Below, piece after piece: positions 43,800 through 51,406 of a stretch of DNA of 64,000 bases. Within the stretch, counting starts at the first letter, position 1, and each line of letters begins with the position of its first letter. The stretch comes from Candidatus Skiveiella danica (GTDB lineage: Bacteria > Pseudomonadota > Gammaproteobacteria > Burkholderiales > Burkholderiaceae_C), in contig JADKHE010000005.1 in NCBI GenBank assembly GCA_016721925.1, positions 186,001 to 250,000 on the forward strand, read 5' to 3'. Under the pieces are notes generated by a model that saw only the letters and a list, made by a program, of their open reading frames with translations, did no database searches and was not told where the DNA came from. The position numbers and the translations under genes are program-made.

Positions 43800-45857
43800 T
43801 CAAGGCTTGAACGTGTCGCCCAGAACGATACCCTCACGACGCGGGTCGGCGCCGCCTTCGAGCACCGTGGCGCCACTGCGCGTGGCCTTCACGATGGTGC
43901 TGATGCCGCTGCTCTGGGAGGCCACGCTGACCGTGTGACCCAGGGTGCGCAGGCCGCTGACCAGCGGATCGCTGCCGCCCGCAAGGCCGCCCGCCGGGGT
44001 CGTGGCGTTGACGTTCGGGTGCTCACCGCCGACGTTGGTGGTGGCGCTGTTGGCCGCGCCGAAATCAATCATCGACGTGGCCTGCTGCGCGTCCATGCCC
44101 CAGTCCAGCACGCCCACCAGCGTCTTGATCACGTACTGGATGATGGTCGCGCCGCCTGGCGAGCCGGTGCCCATCAGGAAGTCGCCCATCGAGCCATCGT
44201 CGGCCATCTTGAAGACCAGAGTCGGTGCCATCGAGCTGCGCGGGCGCTTGTTGGCCTGCACCCGGTTGGCGATGGGTCCGCTGCTGTCGGCGGCCAGCAC
44301 CGAGAAGTCGGTCAGCTGGTTGTTGAGCAGGAAGCCGTTGGTCATGCGGTACGAGCCCATGCCGCTCTCGATGGTGGTGGTCATCACCAGCACGTTGCCG
44401 TTCTTGTCCACGATGGTCATGTGCGTGGTGCCCTTGCCCTCGGCGCTGCTGATGCCCAGCGGCGCGGTGGTGAAGGTGCCGGCCACCGCTGTTCCCATGC
44501 TGCGCGTGAAGTCGATCAGATTGGCCCGGTTGCGCAGATAGGTCTTGTCCAGCAACGCGGCGGGCGAGCCGCCGGGCAGAGGCACGAAGTCGGTGTCGGC
44601 CATGTACTTGTTGCGGTCGGCATAGGCGAGTCGTCCGGCTTCGCTGATCAGGTGCACCCCCATGACCGTGGGCTTGCCGCCGTTGGTGTCCATCGCCGTG
44701 GGTTTGTAGCCGGCCAGGTAGAAGTTCTCCAGTACGCCGAGCGCCGAGGCCACCGTCATGCCGCCCGATGAAGGTGCGCCCATGCCACAGACCCAGTAAT
44801 TGCGATAGGTGGTGCAGACCGGATCGCGCTTCTTGGCCTGGTAGTTGGCCAGATCACTCATCTCGGTCAGGCCGGGCGTGATCGCGAAGCTGGGGCTGCC
44901 GCCGCTGGTCATCTTGATTTTCTTGACGATGTTCTCGGCAATCGGCCCGGTGTAGAGGGCGTTGGCGCCGCTGCTGGCCAGGGCCGTCAAGGTCGCCGCG
45001 TAGGCGGGGTTCTTGATGGTGGTGCCCAGGGTCTTGGCCGAGCCGTCGGCGTTCAGGAAGTAGGCGGCGGCTTCAGGGTCGGTGAACAGCAGGGTGCGCG
45101 ACCCCGCGATCGCGTCGGCCATGCGGCCGCTGATCGGAAAGCCGTCGGTCGCGAGCTGCACGCCGGAGCCGAACAGATCCTTCCAGGCCAGGCTGCCGTA
45201 ATCCTTGTGCGCGAGTTCGAGCATGCGCACCGCGCCGGGGGTGCCGACCGAGCGGCCGCTCTGCTTCAGCGGTGTGAATGCGGCGCCGGACTCGGGTGCG
45301 GTTCCTGCCGGGATCGGCAGAGGTGGCGCGGTGTTGGCCGCGCTGATGGTGCGCAGGTAGTCTTCGGTGGCGGCGGCCGGCGCCATCTCGCGACCGTCAT
45401 AGGACTGGACTTTCTTGGTCTTGGCGTCGTAATGCAGCATGAACGCGCCGCCGCCCAGCCCCGAAGACTGGGGCTCCACCAGACCGAGCACGGCCTGCAC
45501 GGCGACCGCGGCATCGACTGCCGAGCCGCCCTTCTTGAGGACCTCGCAGCCGGCTTTGGAGGCGTAGGGATTGGCGGTGACCACCATGTAGGTCTTGGCT
45601 GAAACCAGTTTCTTGGACCTGAAGCCGGAGGCCGGTTCGGGAGCCGCCGGATCGCCCGGAAGCCCCGAGCCCACGTCGACACTCCCGCTGTCGGTGACCT
45701 GGGCGCATGCGGTGTCCTGCGCCGCCGTCGTGATGACGTCGTCATTGTTGCTGCAAGCCTGCAGTGCCAGCAGCGCGCCGAGCACGGACAGGGCGCTGAG
45801 AGTTTTCAGCAGGGGCCGCCTTGGCGGCGTCGGGTTCACTGTTTCGCTGGATTCCAT
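43800..45857 (-). CDS. ggt: Gamma-glutamyltransferase, predicted lipoprotein
   Basis: GGT cleaves gamma-glutamyl bonds (glutathione and other gamma-glutamyl compounds) and transfers or hydrolyses the glutamyl group. The 685-residue precursor starts at the ATG at 45857. It has a signal segment ending in a lipobox-like ALQAC, then an Asp/Gly-rich linker. The large chain follows from about residue 85 (VTANPYASKAGCEVLKKGGS, GLGGGAFMLHYD). The autocleavage nucleophile is the Thr in GKGTTHMTIVD, giving the small chain. An exported lipid-anchored form is less usual than soluble periplasmic GGT. Confidence 0.9.
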   Translation of the reverse strand: MESSETVNPTPPRRPLLKTLSALSVLGALLALQACSNNDDVITTAAQDTACAQVTDSGSVDVGSGLPGDPAAPEPASGFRSKKLVSAKTYMVVTANPYASKAGCEVLKKGGSAVDAAVAVQAVLGLVEPQSSGLGGGAFMLHYDAKTKKVQSYDGREMAPAAATEDYLRTISAANTAPPLPIPAGTAPESGAAFTPLKQSGRSVGTPGAVRMLELAHKDYGSLAWKDLFGSGVQLATDGFPISGRMADAIAGSRTLLFTDPEAAAYFLNADGSAKTLGTTIKNPAYAATLTALASSGANALYTGPIAENIVKKIKMTSGGSPSFAITPGLTEMSDLANYQAKKRDPVCTTYRNYWVCGMGAPSSGGMTVASALGVLENFYLAGYKPTAMDTNGGKPTVMGVHLISEAGRLAYADRNKYMADTDFVPLPGGSPAALLDKTYLRNRANLIDFTRSMGTAVAGTFTTAPLGISSAEGKGTTHMTIVDKNGNVLVMTTTIESGMGSYRMTNGFLLNNQLTDFSVLAADSSGPIANRVQANKRPRSSMAPTLVFKMADDGSMGDFLMGTGSPGGATIIQYVIKTLVGVLDWGMDAQQATSMIDFGAANSATTNVGGEHPNVNATTPAGGLAGGSDPLVSGLRTLGHTVSVASQSSGISTIVKATRSGATVLEGGADPRREGIVLGDTFKP

Positions 45858-46098
45858 GGTTTGATTCCTTGGATGGGGTGGATCGAAGGAGCATGGTAGG
45901 TCGTTGGCGGGACTTCGTGGGCATCCGAGAGCCCGGACGAGGGTAAACACCGAAGCGGACCCGTGTCAGCGGCGACAGCATGATGAACTTCCGCCGGCGG
46001 GATCCAGGTGGAGCGCTTTCGTCAGGCCGCCGATCGACCCAAAGGACCGCGGGTTGATCCTGTGGCCGTGAGGAGGGCAGGATGAAACAATCTGACGC

Positions 46099-47436
46099 AT
46101 GACAGTTTTTCGCATCGGATCGGGCGCGGGCTATTCGGGGGACCGCATCGACCCGGCCCGCGATCTCGCTGAACGTGGGCAGCTCGACGCCCTGGTGTTC
46201 GAGTGCCTGGCGGAGCGCACCATCTCCCTCGCCCAGCTGCGGCGCAGCGCTGATCCCGACGCCGGGTTCGACCCTCTGTTGGAGGCGCGCATGCGCGCGG
46301 TGCTGCCAGCCTGCGTCGCGCAAGGCGTCACGATCATCACCAACATGGGTGCGGCGAACCCGCTTGCGGCGGGCAAGGCGGTACTCGACGTCGCACGGGA
46401 GCTCGGGTTGTCGCGCCTGCGCGTGGCGGTGGTCACGGGCGACGATGTGCTGCCCTGGATGCTGGCGCATGATGTGCCCTTGATGGACTCTGACCAGTCG
46501 GTGCGGTCACTGGACGGGAGGCTGATCTCGGCCAACGCCTACCTCGGCGCGGATGCCTTGCTGCCCGCGCTGCAGGCCAGCGCCGATGTCGTGATCACGG
46601 GGCGGGTCGCCGATCCGGCGCTGTTCCTGGCGCCGCTCATGTTTCACTTTGGCTGGGCGGCGGACGACTGGCAGCGCCTGGGGCAGGGCATCGTTGTCGG
46701 CCATCTGCTCGAATGTGCGGCCCAGGTCAGTGGCGGCTACATTGCCGACCCGGGCTTTGTCGATGTGCCCCGGCTCGACGAGGTCGGCTTTCCGCTGGCC
46801 GAGGTGCAGGTCGACGGCCGCTGCGTGATCACCAAGCTGGCGGGCACCGGCGGGCGCGTCGATCGCCTCACCTGCACCGCCCAGCTGCTCTACGAGCTCG
46901 AAGACCCCGCCCGCTATCTGCAGCCCGACGTGGTGGCCGATTTTTCCGGCGTGCACCTGACGGAAGTAGGCCCGGACCGCGTGCAGGTCGAGGGCGCCAG
47001 CGGCCATCCCCGGCCCGACCAGCTGAAGGTGACGCTGGGCTATCGCGACGGCTTCATCGGCGAGGGGCAGATCTCCTATGCCGGCCCCGGCGCCCGCGCG
47101 CGCGGCGAACTGGCACTGTCCGTGCTGGAGCGGCGCCTGCAGCGCCTCGGGCTGCAGACGCTGGAGCATCGCGCCGAACTGATCGGTGTCAACGCCATGC
47201 ACGGCCCGGGGCTGGGCACGGACCGCGAGCCCTACGAGGTTCGGGTGCGACTGGCCGCTCGCACGCCAACGCGGGTGCTGGCCGAGCAGGTGGGCCAGGA
47301 GGTCGAAGCGCTCTACCTCAATGGACCGGCCGGCGGCGGCGGCGTGACGATGTCGGTTCGCGAAGTGGTGGCAGTGGCCTCAGCGCTGATCCCGCGTGAA
47401 GCGGTCGTTTGCGAATGCGAGATACTGGAGCTGTGA
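46099..47436 (+). CDS. AtuA-like (DUF1446) protein
   Basis: This 445-residue protein matches the acyclic terpene utilisation AtuA family. It has a Gly-rich start FRIGSGAGYSGDR, VTIITNMGAANPLAAGKA, VITGRVADPALFLAPL and a late GPAGGGGVTMSV. The biochemical role of AtuA is not established; it belongs to citronellol/geraniol degradation loci in Pseudomonas. No other atu genes are nearby, so a different acid substrate is possible. The partner protein follows after one base. Confidence 0.85.
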   Translation: MTVFRIGSGAGYSGDRIDPARDLAERGQLDALVFECLAERTISLAQLRRSADPDAGFDPLLEARMRAVLPACVAQGVTIITNMGAANPLAAGKAVLDVARELGLSRLRVAVVTGDDVLPWMLAHDVPLMDSDQSVRSLDGRLISANAYLGADALLPALQASADVVITGRVADPALFLAPLMFHFGWAADDWQRLGQGIVVGHLLECAAQVSGGYIADPGFVDVPRLDEVGFPLAEVQVDGRCVITKLAGTGGRVDRLTCTAQLLYELEDPARYLQPDVVADFSGVHLTEVGPDRVQVEGASGHPRPDQLKVTLGYRDGFIGEGQISYAGPGARARGELALSVLERRLQRLGLQTLEHRAELIGVNAMHGPGLGTDREPYEVRVRLAARTPTRVLAEQVGQEVEALYLNGPAGGGGVTMSVREVVAVASALIPREAVVCECEILEL

Positions 47437-47437
47437 G

Positions 47438-47785
47438 ATGAAGATCCGCGATATCGCACTGGCCCGCTCGGGCGACAAGGGCAACCGGGCCACGCTGAGC
47501 CTGATTGCCTATGACCCCGCGGACTACGCGCGGCTGGAGCGCGCGCTGACCGCCGAGCGCGTGCAGGCCCACTACCAGGACGTTGTGCACGGGCCGGTCC
47601 AGTGTTTCCCGCTTCCCCATCTGGGCGCCGTGCACTTCGTGATGAATGACGCGCTGGGCGGCGGCGTGACACGCTCGCTGGCGCTGGACGCGCACGGCAA
47701 GACCTTGAGCGCTGCCATCCTGGACCTGGCGCTCGACGCGGACAAGGATTGGACAGCCTCTACACTCGACCCCCGAATACCCTAG
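47438..47785 (+). CDS. AtuA-associated small protein
   Basis: The 115-residue product begins KIRDIALARSGDKGNRATLS, the hallmark of the domain often fused to the C-terminus of AtuA. Here it is a separate gene starting one base after the AtuA stop. The two chains very likely form one complex. No catalytic residues can be assigned. Confidence 0.8.
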   Translation: MKIRDIALARSGDKGNRATLSLIAYDPADYARLERALTAERVQAHYQDVVHGPVQCFPLPHLGAVHFVMNDALGGGVTRSLALDAHGKTLSAAILDLALDADKDWTASTLDPRIP

Positions 47786-47797
47786 AAGGAGATCCCC

Positions 47798-48766
47798 ATG
47801 CGTTTTGTTTCCCGTTGCCTGGCTGTCTTTTCCGGCGCCGTGCTTTTCAGCACGGTCGCACTGGCCCAGCCGTATCCGAACAAGCCGATCAAGGCCATCG
47901 TGCCCTTCGCCGCGGGCAGTGCCACCGACCAGATCGGCCGCGCCTTTGCGGCCAAGATGTCGGAGTCGCTGGGCCAGACCATCGTGATCGACAACAAGCC
48001 CGGCGTGAACGGCATGCTGGGCGCCGATGCGGTGGCCAAGTCGGCGCCTGATGGTTACACCATCCTGATCGGGACAAACAGCACGAATGCGGCGCTGAAG
48101 TACCTCATGAAGAAGCTGCCTTATGACCAAGACACGGCCTTCGTGCCGGTCGGTTTCCTGGGTTCGGTGCCGTTGATGATTGCGGTGAACCCTGAGGTGC
48201 CGGCCAAGACGCTGAAGGAGTTCGTCGATCTGGCGAAGGCCAAGCCCGGCCAGGTGTCCTTCGCCTACGCCAGCACCTCGCAGCAGGTGTCGTCGGAGAT
48301 GCTTTCCAGCATGGCCGGCATCCAGATGAACCCGATTCCCTACAAGAGCGGCCCGGCGGCGATGACCGACCTCATCGGCGGTCAGGTGAACATGTTCTCC
48401 GCCGACTTCGGCGTCACGGTGTCCCAGCACAAGGCCGGCAAGATCCGCGGCCTGGCGGTCACCTCGATGAAGCGCGCGGCGGCCGTGCCCGAACTGCCGA
48501 CGGTCAACGAAGCGCTGGGGCTGAAAGATTATGAACTGATCGCCTACTTCGCAGTGTTCGCGCCAGCCGGCACGCCGCCCGAGATCGTCACCAAGCTGAA
48601 CCAGGCCATCAACGCGGCGGCGCAGAGCAAGGATATCCAGGAGAAGTTTGCCGCCACCGGCTTTGCGATCGACCCCGGCACGCCGGACGCGCTGGCCCAG
48701 CGCAACAAGGCGGAAACCGTCAAGTGGGCCAAGGCCATTCGCGACGCGAAGATCGAGCAGCAATAG
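47798..48766 (+). CDS. Bug/TctC-family tripartite tricarboxylate transporter substrate-binding protein
   Basis: The 322-residue periplasmic protein has a signal peptide ending near VALAQPYPNKP. It shows the Bug family pattern: IVPFAAGSATDQIGR, VIDNKPGVNGMLGADAV and KSAPDGYTILIG. A strong AGAAGGAGAT ribosome-binding site precedes the ATG. Bug proteins are vastly expanded in Comamonadaceae and bind small carboxylates. It follows the AtuA pair by 12 bp, so it may deliver the substrate for those proteins. No TctA/TctB membrane genes are present. Confidence 0.92.
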   Translation: MRFVSRCLAVFSGAVLFSTVALAQPYPNKPIKAIVPFAAGSATDQIGRAFAAKMSESLGQTIVIDNKPGVNGMLGADAVAKSAPDGYTILIGTNSTNAALKYLMKKLPYDQDTAFVPVGFLGSVPLMIAVNPEVPAKTLKEFVDLAKAKPGQVSFAYASTSQQVSSEMLSSMAGIQMNPIPYKSGPAAMTDLIGGQVNMFSADFGVTVSQHKAGKIRGLAVTSMKRAAAVPELPTVNEALGLKDYELIAYFAVFAPAGTPPEIVTKLNQAINAAAQSKDIQEKFAATGFAIDPGTPDALAQRNKAETVKWAKAIRDAKIEQQ

Positions 48767-48982
48767 GGTGCGTTGATTGACGAAGAAATCCTACTGTGTA
48801 GAACCTTGAGTCTAAAGGTTATTACTCGTCGCTCATGACTCTCAACCTTTTTCTGGGACCAAGTAAGCCTGCTCCAAGGGTGGTCCGGCACTTGAATCGC
48901 ATCGATAGCAAGCCTTTTCAGAACTCCGTGCTTTCAACCAATGTGTTCATTGTGGGCTGCTGCCGGTTCCGTGGACACCGAC

Positions 48983-49921
48983 CTAAGCTTTTTGAGCTTT
49001 CTCGAACTCTAACGGACTGACATACCCGAGCGTCGAATGGCGGCGCACTGGGTTGTAGAACCGCTCGATGTAGTCGAACACGTCCGCACGAGCCTGGGTC
49101 CTGGTGCGATACACCTTTCTGGATGTTTTCTCGGTCTTCAATGAACTGAAGAAGCTTTCCATTGCCGAGTTGTCCCAGACCTCACCGGCCCGGCTCATGC
49201 TGCAGGTGATGCCCTGTTCCCGCAGCAATGCCTGGAAGTGCTCGCTGGTGTATTGGCTGCCCTGGTCCGAGTGATGCAGCAACTGCACGGGTTTTCCTCG
49301 TTTCCACACGGCCATCATCATTGCGTCGGCCACAAGCTGCGAGGTCATGCTGTCGTGCATCGACCAACCCACGACGGCGCGAGTACAAGTCCAGCACCGC
49401 TGCCGCGTATAGCCAACCCTCGGCCGTCCAGATGTATGTGAAGTCGGCCACCCATTTCTGGTTTGGCGCATCAGCCTGGAATTGGCGATCGAGTACGTTG
49501 TCGGCGATGGCGCTGCGCACGCCTTGATCCCGGGCAGGCTCCTGCGCCGGGGCCGGGCACGCAGGCCCTGCAGGCGCATCAGCCGCTCAATTCGGTGCAG
49601 CCCGCAGTGTTGATCCTGGGCCAGCACGTCGTGCCACACGCGGCGTGCGCCATAGGTGCGGTCGCTGCCGATGAAGCTTTGACGCACCTGGGCGCCCAGC
49701 ACTTCGTCGGCCTGGCTGCGGCAACTCGGCGGCCGTACCAACCACGCGTAGAAGCCACTGCGCGAGACACCGAGCGCCTCGCACAACAGGTTCACTGGCC
49801 ACGCCCCTCGGTGCTTCGCAACGAACTCGAACTTCACAGTGAGTCCTTGGCGAAGTAGGCCGCGGCTTTTTTCAAGATGTCGCGCTCCATCTTGAGTTTG
49901 GTCACCTCCTTGCGAAGGCAT
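48983..49921 (-). pseudogene. IS3-family transposase OrfB, damaged by two indels
   Basis: OrfB is the DDE integrase-like catalytic part. The N-terminal HTH_21-like region and the end (HSDQGSQYTS, NSAMESFFSSLKTEK, RFYNPVRRHSTLGYVSP) are in one frame. The segment from about 49530 to 49378 is shifted. Its correct reading ADFTYIWTAEGWLYAAAVLD, with the first catalytic Asp, exists only in another frame. A one-base loss near 49527 and a two-base loss near 49378 together restore the frame. As given, the enzyme lacks its first catalytic Asp and should be inactive. Confidence 0.88.
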
Positions 49922-50127
49922 TCAATCTCGGCCTGTTCCGGCTTCATCACGCCCTTGCCGGGGAAGGCCTCTTGGGGATCAGCCATCGCCTCTCTGATCC
50001 ACTTGCGCAGCACGTTCTCATGCACGTCCAAATCCCGAGCGGCTTGCGGCAATGTCACCCCTCGGTCCTTGACCAGCCTCACGGCCTCAAGCTTGAACTC
50101 CCGGCTGAATTGCCGTCTTGTTCCCAT
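49834..50127 (-). CDS. IS3-family transposase OrfA
   Basis: The 97-residue protein carries the helix-turn-helix (RRQFSREFKLEAVRLVKDRG) and a C-terminal leucine-zipper-like helix (ECLRKEVTKLKMERDILKKA). The ATG at 50127 fits the family; a GTG two codons upstream is also open. It overlaps OrfB, as expected for production of OrfAB by -1 frameshifting. Confidence 0.92.
   Translation of the reverse strand: MGTRRQFSREFKLEAVRLVKDRGVTLPQAARDLDVHENVLRKWIREAMADPQEAFPGKGVMKPEQAEIECLRKEVTKLKMERDILKKAAAYFAKDSL
49866..49872 (-). promoter_or_regulatory. A6G slippery site for -1 frameshifting (OrfA to OrfAB)
   Basis: The minus strand reads AAAAAAG within the OrfA/OrfB overlap, the standard slippage heptamer of IS3 elements. 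Confidence 0.75.
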
Positions 50128-50217
50128 AACCACTCTCCGGTTTCACTTTCCACCTTAACAGGGTGTCTTTGAAACCGGCAGCAGCCCAGTCCGTCAACCA
50201 CCACGAGAATGACGGAC

Positions 50218-50483
50218 ATGGAGAGGACCAGCTTCACCGAAGAACAGATCATCGGGTTCCTGCAACGGACCGAGGTCGGTCTTCCAATCAAGGAGGTGTG
50301 CGGCAATGGTGGCTTCAGAGATGCCACTTCCTAGGAATGGCGCTCCAAGTCGGTGGCATGGATGTGCCCGACGCCAGGCGGTTGGGTGAGCTTGAAGGTG
50401 AGAACGCCAAGCTCAAGGAACTGCTGGCCGAATGCGGCCTGGACATGCACGCGTTCAAGAGCGTCCTTGAGGTAAAGCGCTGG
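50218..50483 (+). pseudogene. Remnant of a second IS3-type transposase OrfA
   Basis: The frame from ATG 50218 reads SFTEEQIIGFLQRTEVGLPI and KEVCGNGGFRDATS before a stop. The family pattern then continues in another frame as GGMDVPDARRLGELEGENAK and LKELLAECGLD. This is the conserved OrfA layout of an IS3 subgroup, broken by a small indel and lacking the rest of the element. It is on the strand opposite the intact-ended IS. Confidence 0.8.
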
Positions 50484-50500
50484 TGTAGTGTTAGATGCTT

Positions 50501-50684
50501 CAGGTAACCACCGTGCCGGAACTGGTGGCGACCATCGATGAGTACGTCGCGCATCACAATCATCATCCTCAAGCCGTTCATCTGGACCAACCGCGCTCGC
50601 GACATCCTGCAAAAGGTCATTTGCGCCAATAGCCGCTTAAATCTAGAACAGAATGCAACACTACACTCCAAGCTACCTGCTTGA
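50501..50684 (+). pseudogene. C-terminal remnant of an IS630-family transposase
   Basis: The reading QVTTVPELVATIDEYVAHHN followed, after a frame change, by KPFIWTNRARDILQKVICAN matches the usual end of IS630 transposases (PFIWTKTA...ILQK). It stops at TGA 50682-50684, 18 bp before the glutaredoxin-like gene stop. The N-terminal two thirds are missing. Confidence 0.75.
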
Positions 50685-50702
50685 CCGGCGGTGGCGGTCC
50701 TT

Positions 50703-51386
50703 TCAGAAGCGGATGTTGGACGGGTTGGTATTTGGCCCCGGTGTGGGTGTGGCGGCGGGACGCGGACGGGTGTTGAAGGTCTCGACCGTGGGTTCACCCG
50801 ATGCGCCGCCGGTTGCCGCCGCCGCTGCGCCGGGGGCTGGCAGTGCGGGCCGCTGGGCGGCCACAAAGGGCGCTGGGGCTGCGGCGCGGTAACCCGGCGG
50901 CAGCTGGGATGTTTTCGGATAGCCTGCAGCATCCAGGAACTGCGTCCATTCGGTGTCGGAGTAGCCTTTGATCTGCTGTGCGCCGATGGTCATGAAAGGC
51001 AGGCTGATGTCGCCGCTCATGCGCTGCAGCGCGGCGACGTCGTCGGGCGTGTTGACCGTGCGCTCGGCGAACGGGATTCCACGGGCGTTCAACAGGTTGC
51101 GCCCGCTTGCGCATGGCCCGCAATTGTCACCGGTGTAGAGCGTCACCGGATAACGGCTGGCGATCTGCTGCAATTCATAGGGCAGGGCGCCGCCCGGGCT
51201 GGCTGCTCCACCCAAGCTGCCAGCCGCTTTCGCCATGGCATTGACGCTGGGTGGAGGCGGGGTGTCGGAAAAGGTGACCTTGCCGTCCGGCCCCACGCTG
51301 CGGTAGAGCGTCTGCGCCTGAACGGCGGGGCTGCCCAGCCCTATCAGCATGCTGCCGGTCAGCACGGCGAGGGTTTTTCGGTTCAT
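50703..51386 (-). CDS. Exported glutaredoxin-domain protein with DUF4124
   Basis: The 227-residue product has a signal peptide (about residues 1-25, ending VQAQ). An N-terminal DUF4124 segment (LYRSVGPDGKVTFSDTPPP) is followed by a thioredoxin-fold domain with the redox motif CGPC at GDNCGPCASGRNLL. A Pro/Ala-rich tail of about 60 residues follows. It probably acts as a periplasmic disulfide protein; the partner is unknown. The ATG at 51386 gives the clean signal peptide. IS630 remnant sequence ends just beyond its stop. Confidence 0.85.
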   Translation of the reverse strand: MNRKTLAVLTGSMLIGLGSPAVQAQTLYRSVGPDGKVTFSDTPPPPSVNAMAKAAGSLGGAASPGGALPYELQQIASRYPVTLYTGDNCGPCASGRNLLNARGIPFAERTVNTPDDVAALQRMSGDISLPFMTIGAQQIKGYSDTEWTQFLDAAGYPKTSQLPPGYRAAAPAPFVAAQRPALPAPGAAAAATGGASGEPTVETFNTRPRPAATPTPGPNTNPSNIRF

Positions 51387-51406
51387 CACTGCCTCCATTG
51401 AAAGTG

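Larger units (their letters stand above)
48953..50188. mobile_element. IS3-family insertion sequence, 1236 bp
   Basis: Two minus-strand transposase frames are enclosed by 27-bp imperfect inverted repeats. The left end begins TGGGCTGCTGCCGGTT and the right end is its complement with four or so mismatches. Both ends finish in GGTGTC/GACACC-type sequence and the TG...CA outer bases of the family. No direct target duplication is visible, since the left neighbour is TTG and the right GTC. The element abuts decayed IS3 and IS630 pieces on its right. Confidence 0.92.

Noticed and set aside
48946..50192. A target-site duplication flanking the IS3 element
   Set aside because: The bases outside the inverted repeats (TTG left, GTC right) do not match at 3, 4 or 5 bp.
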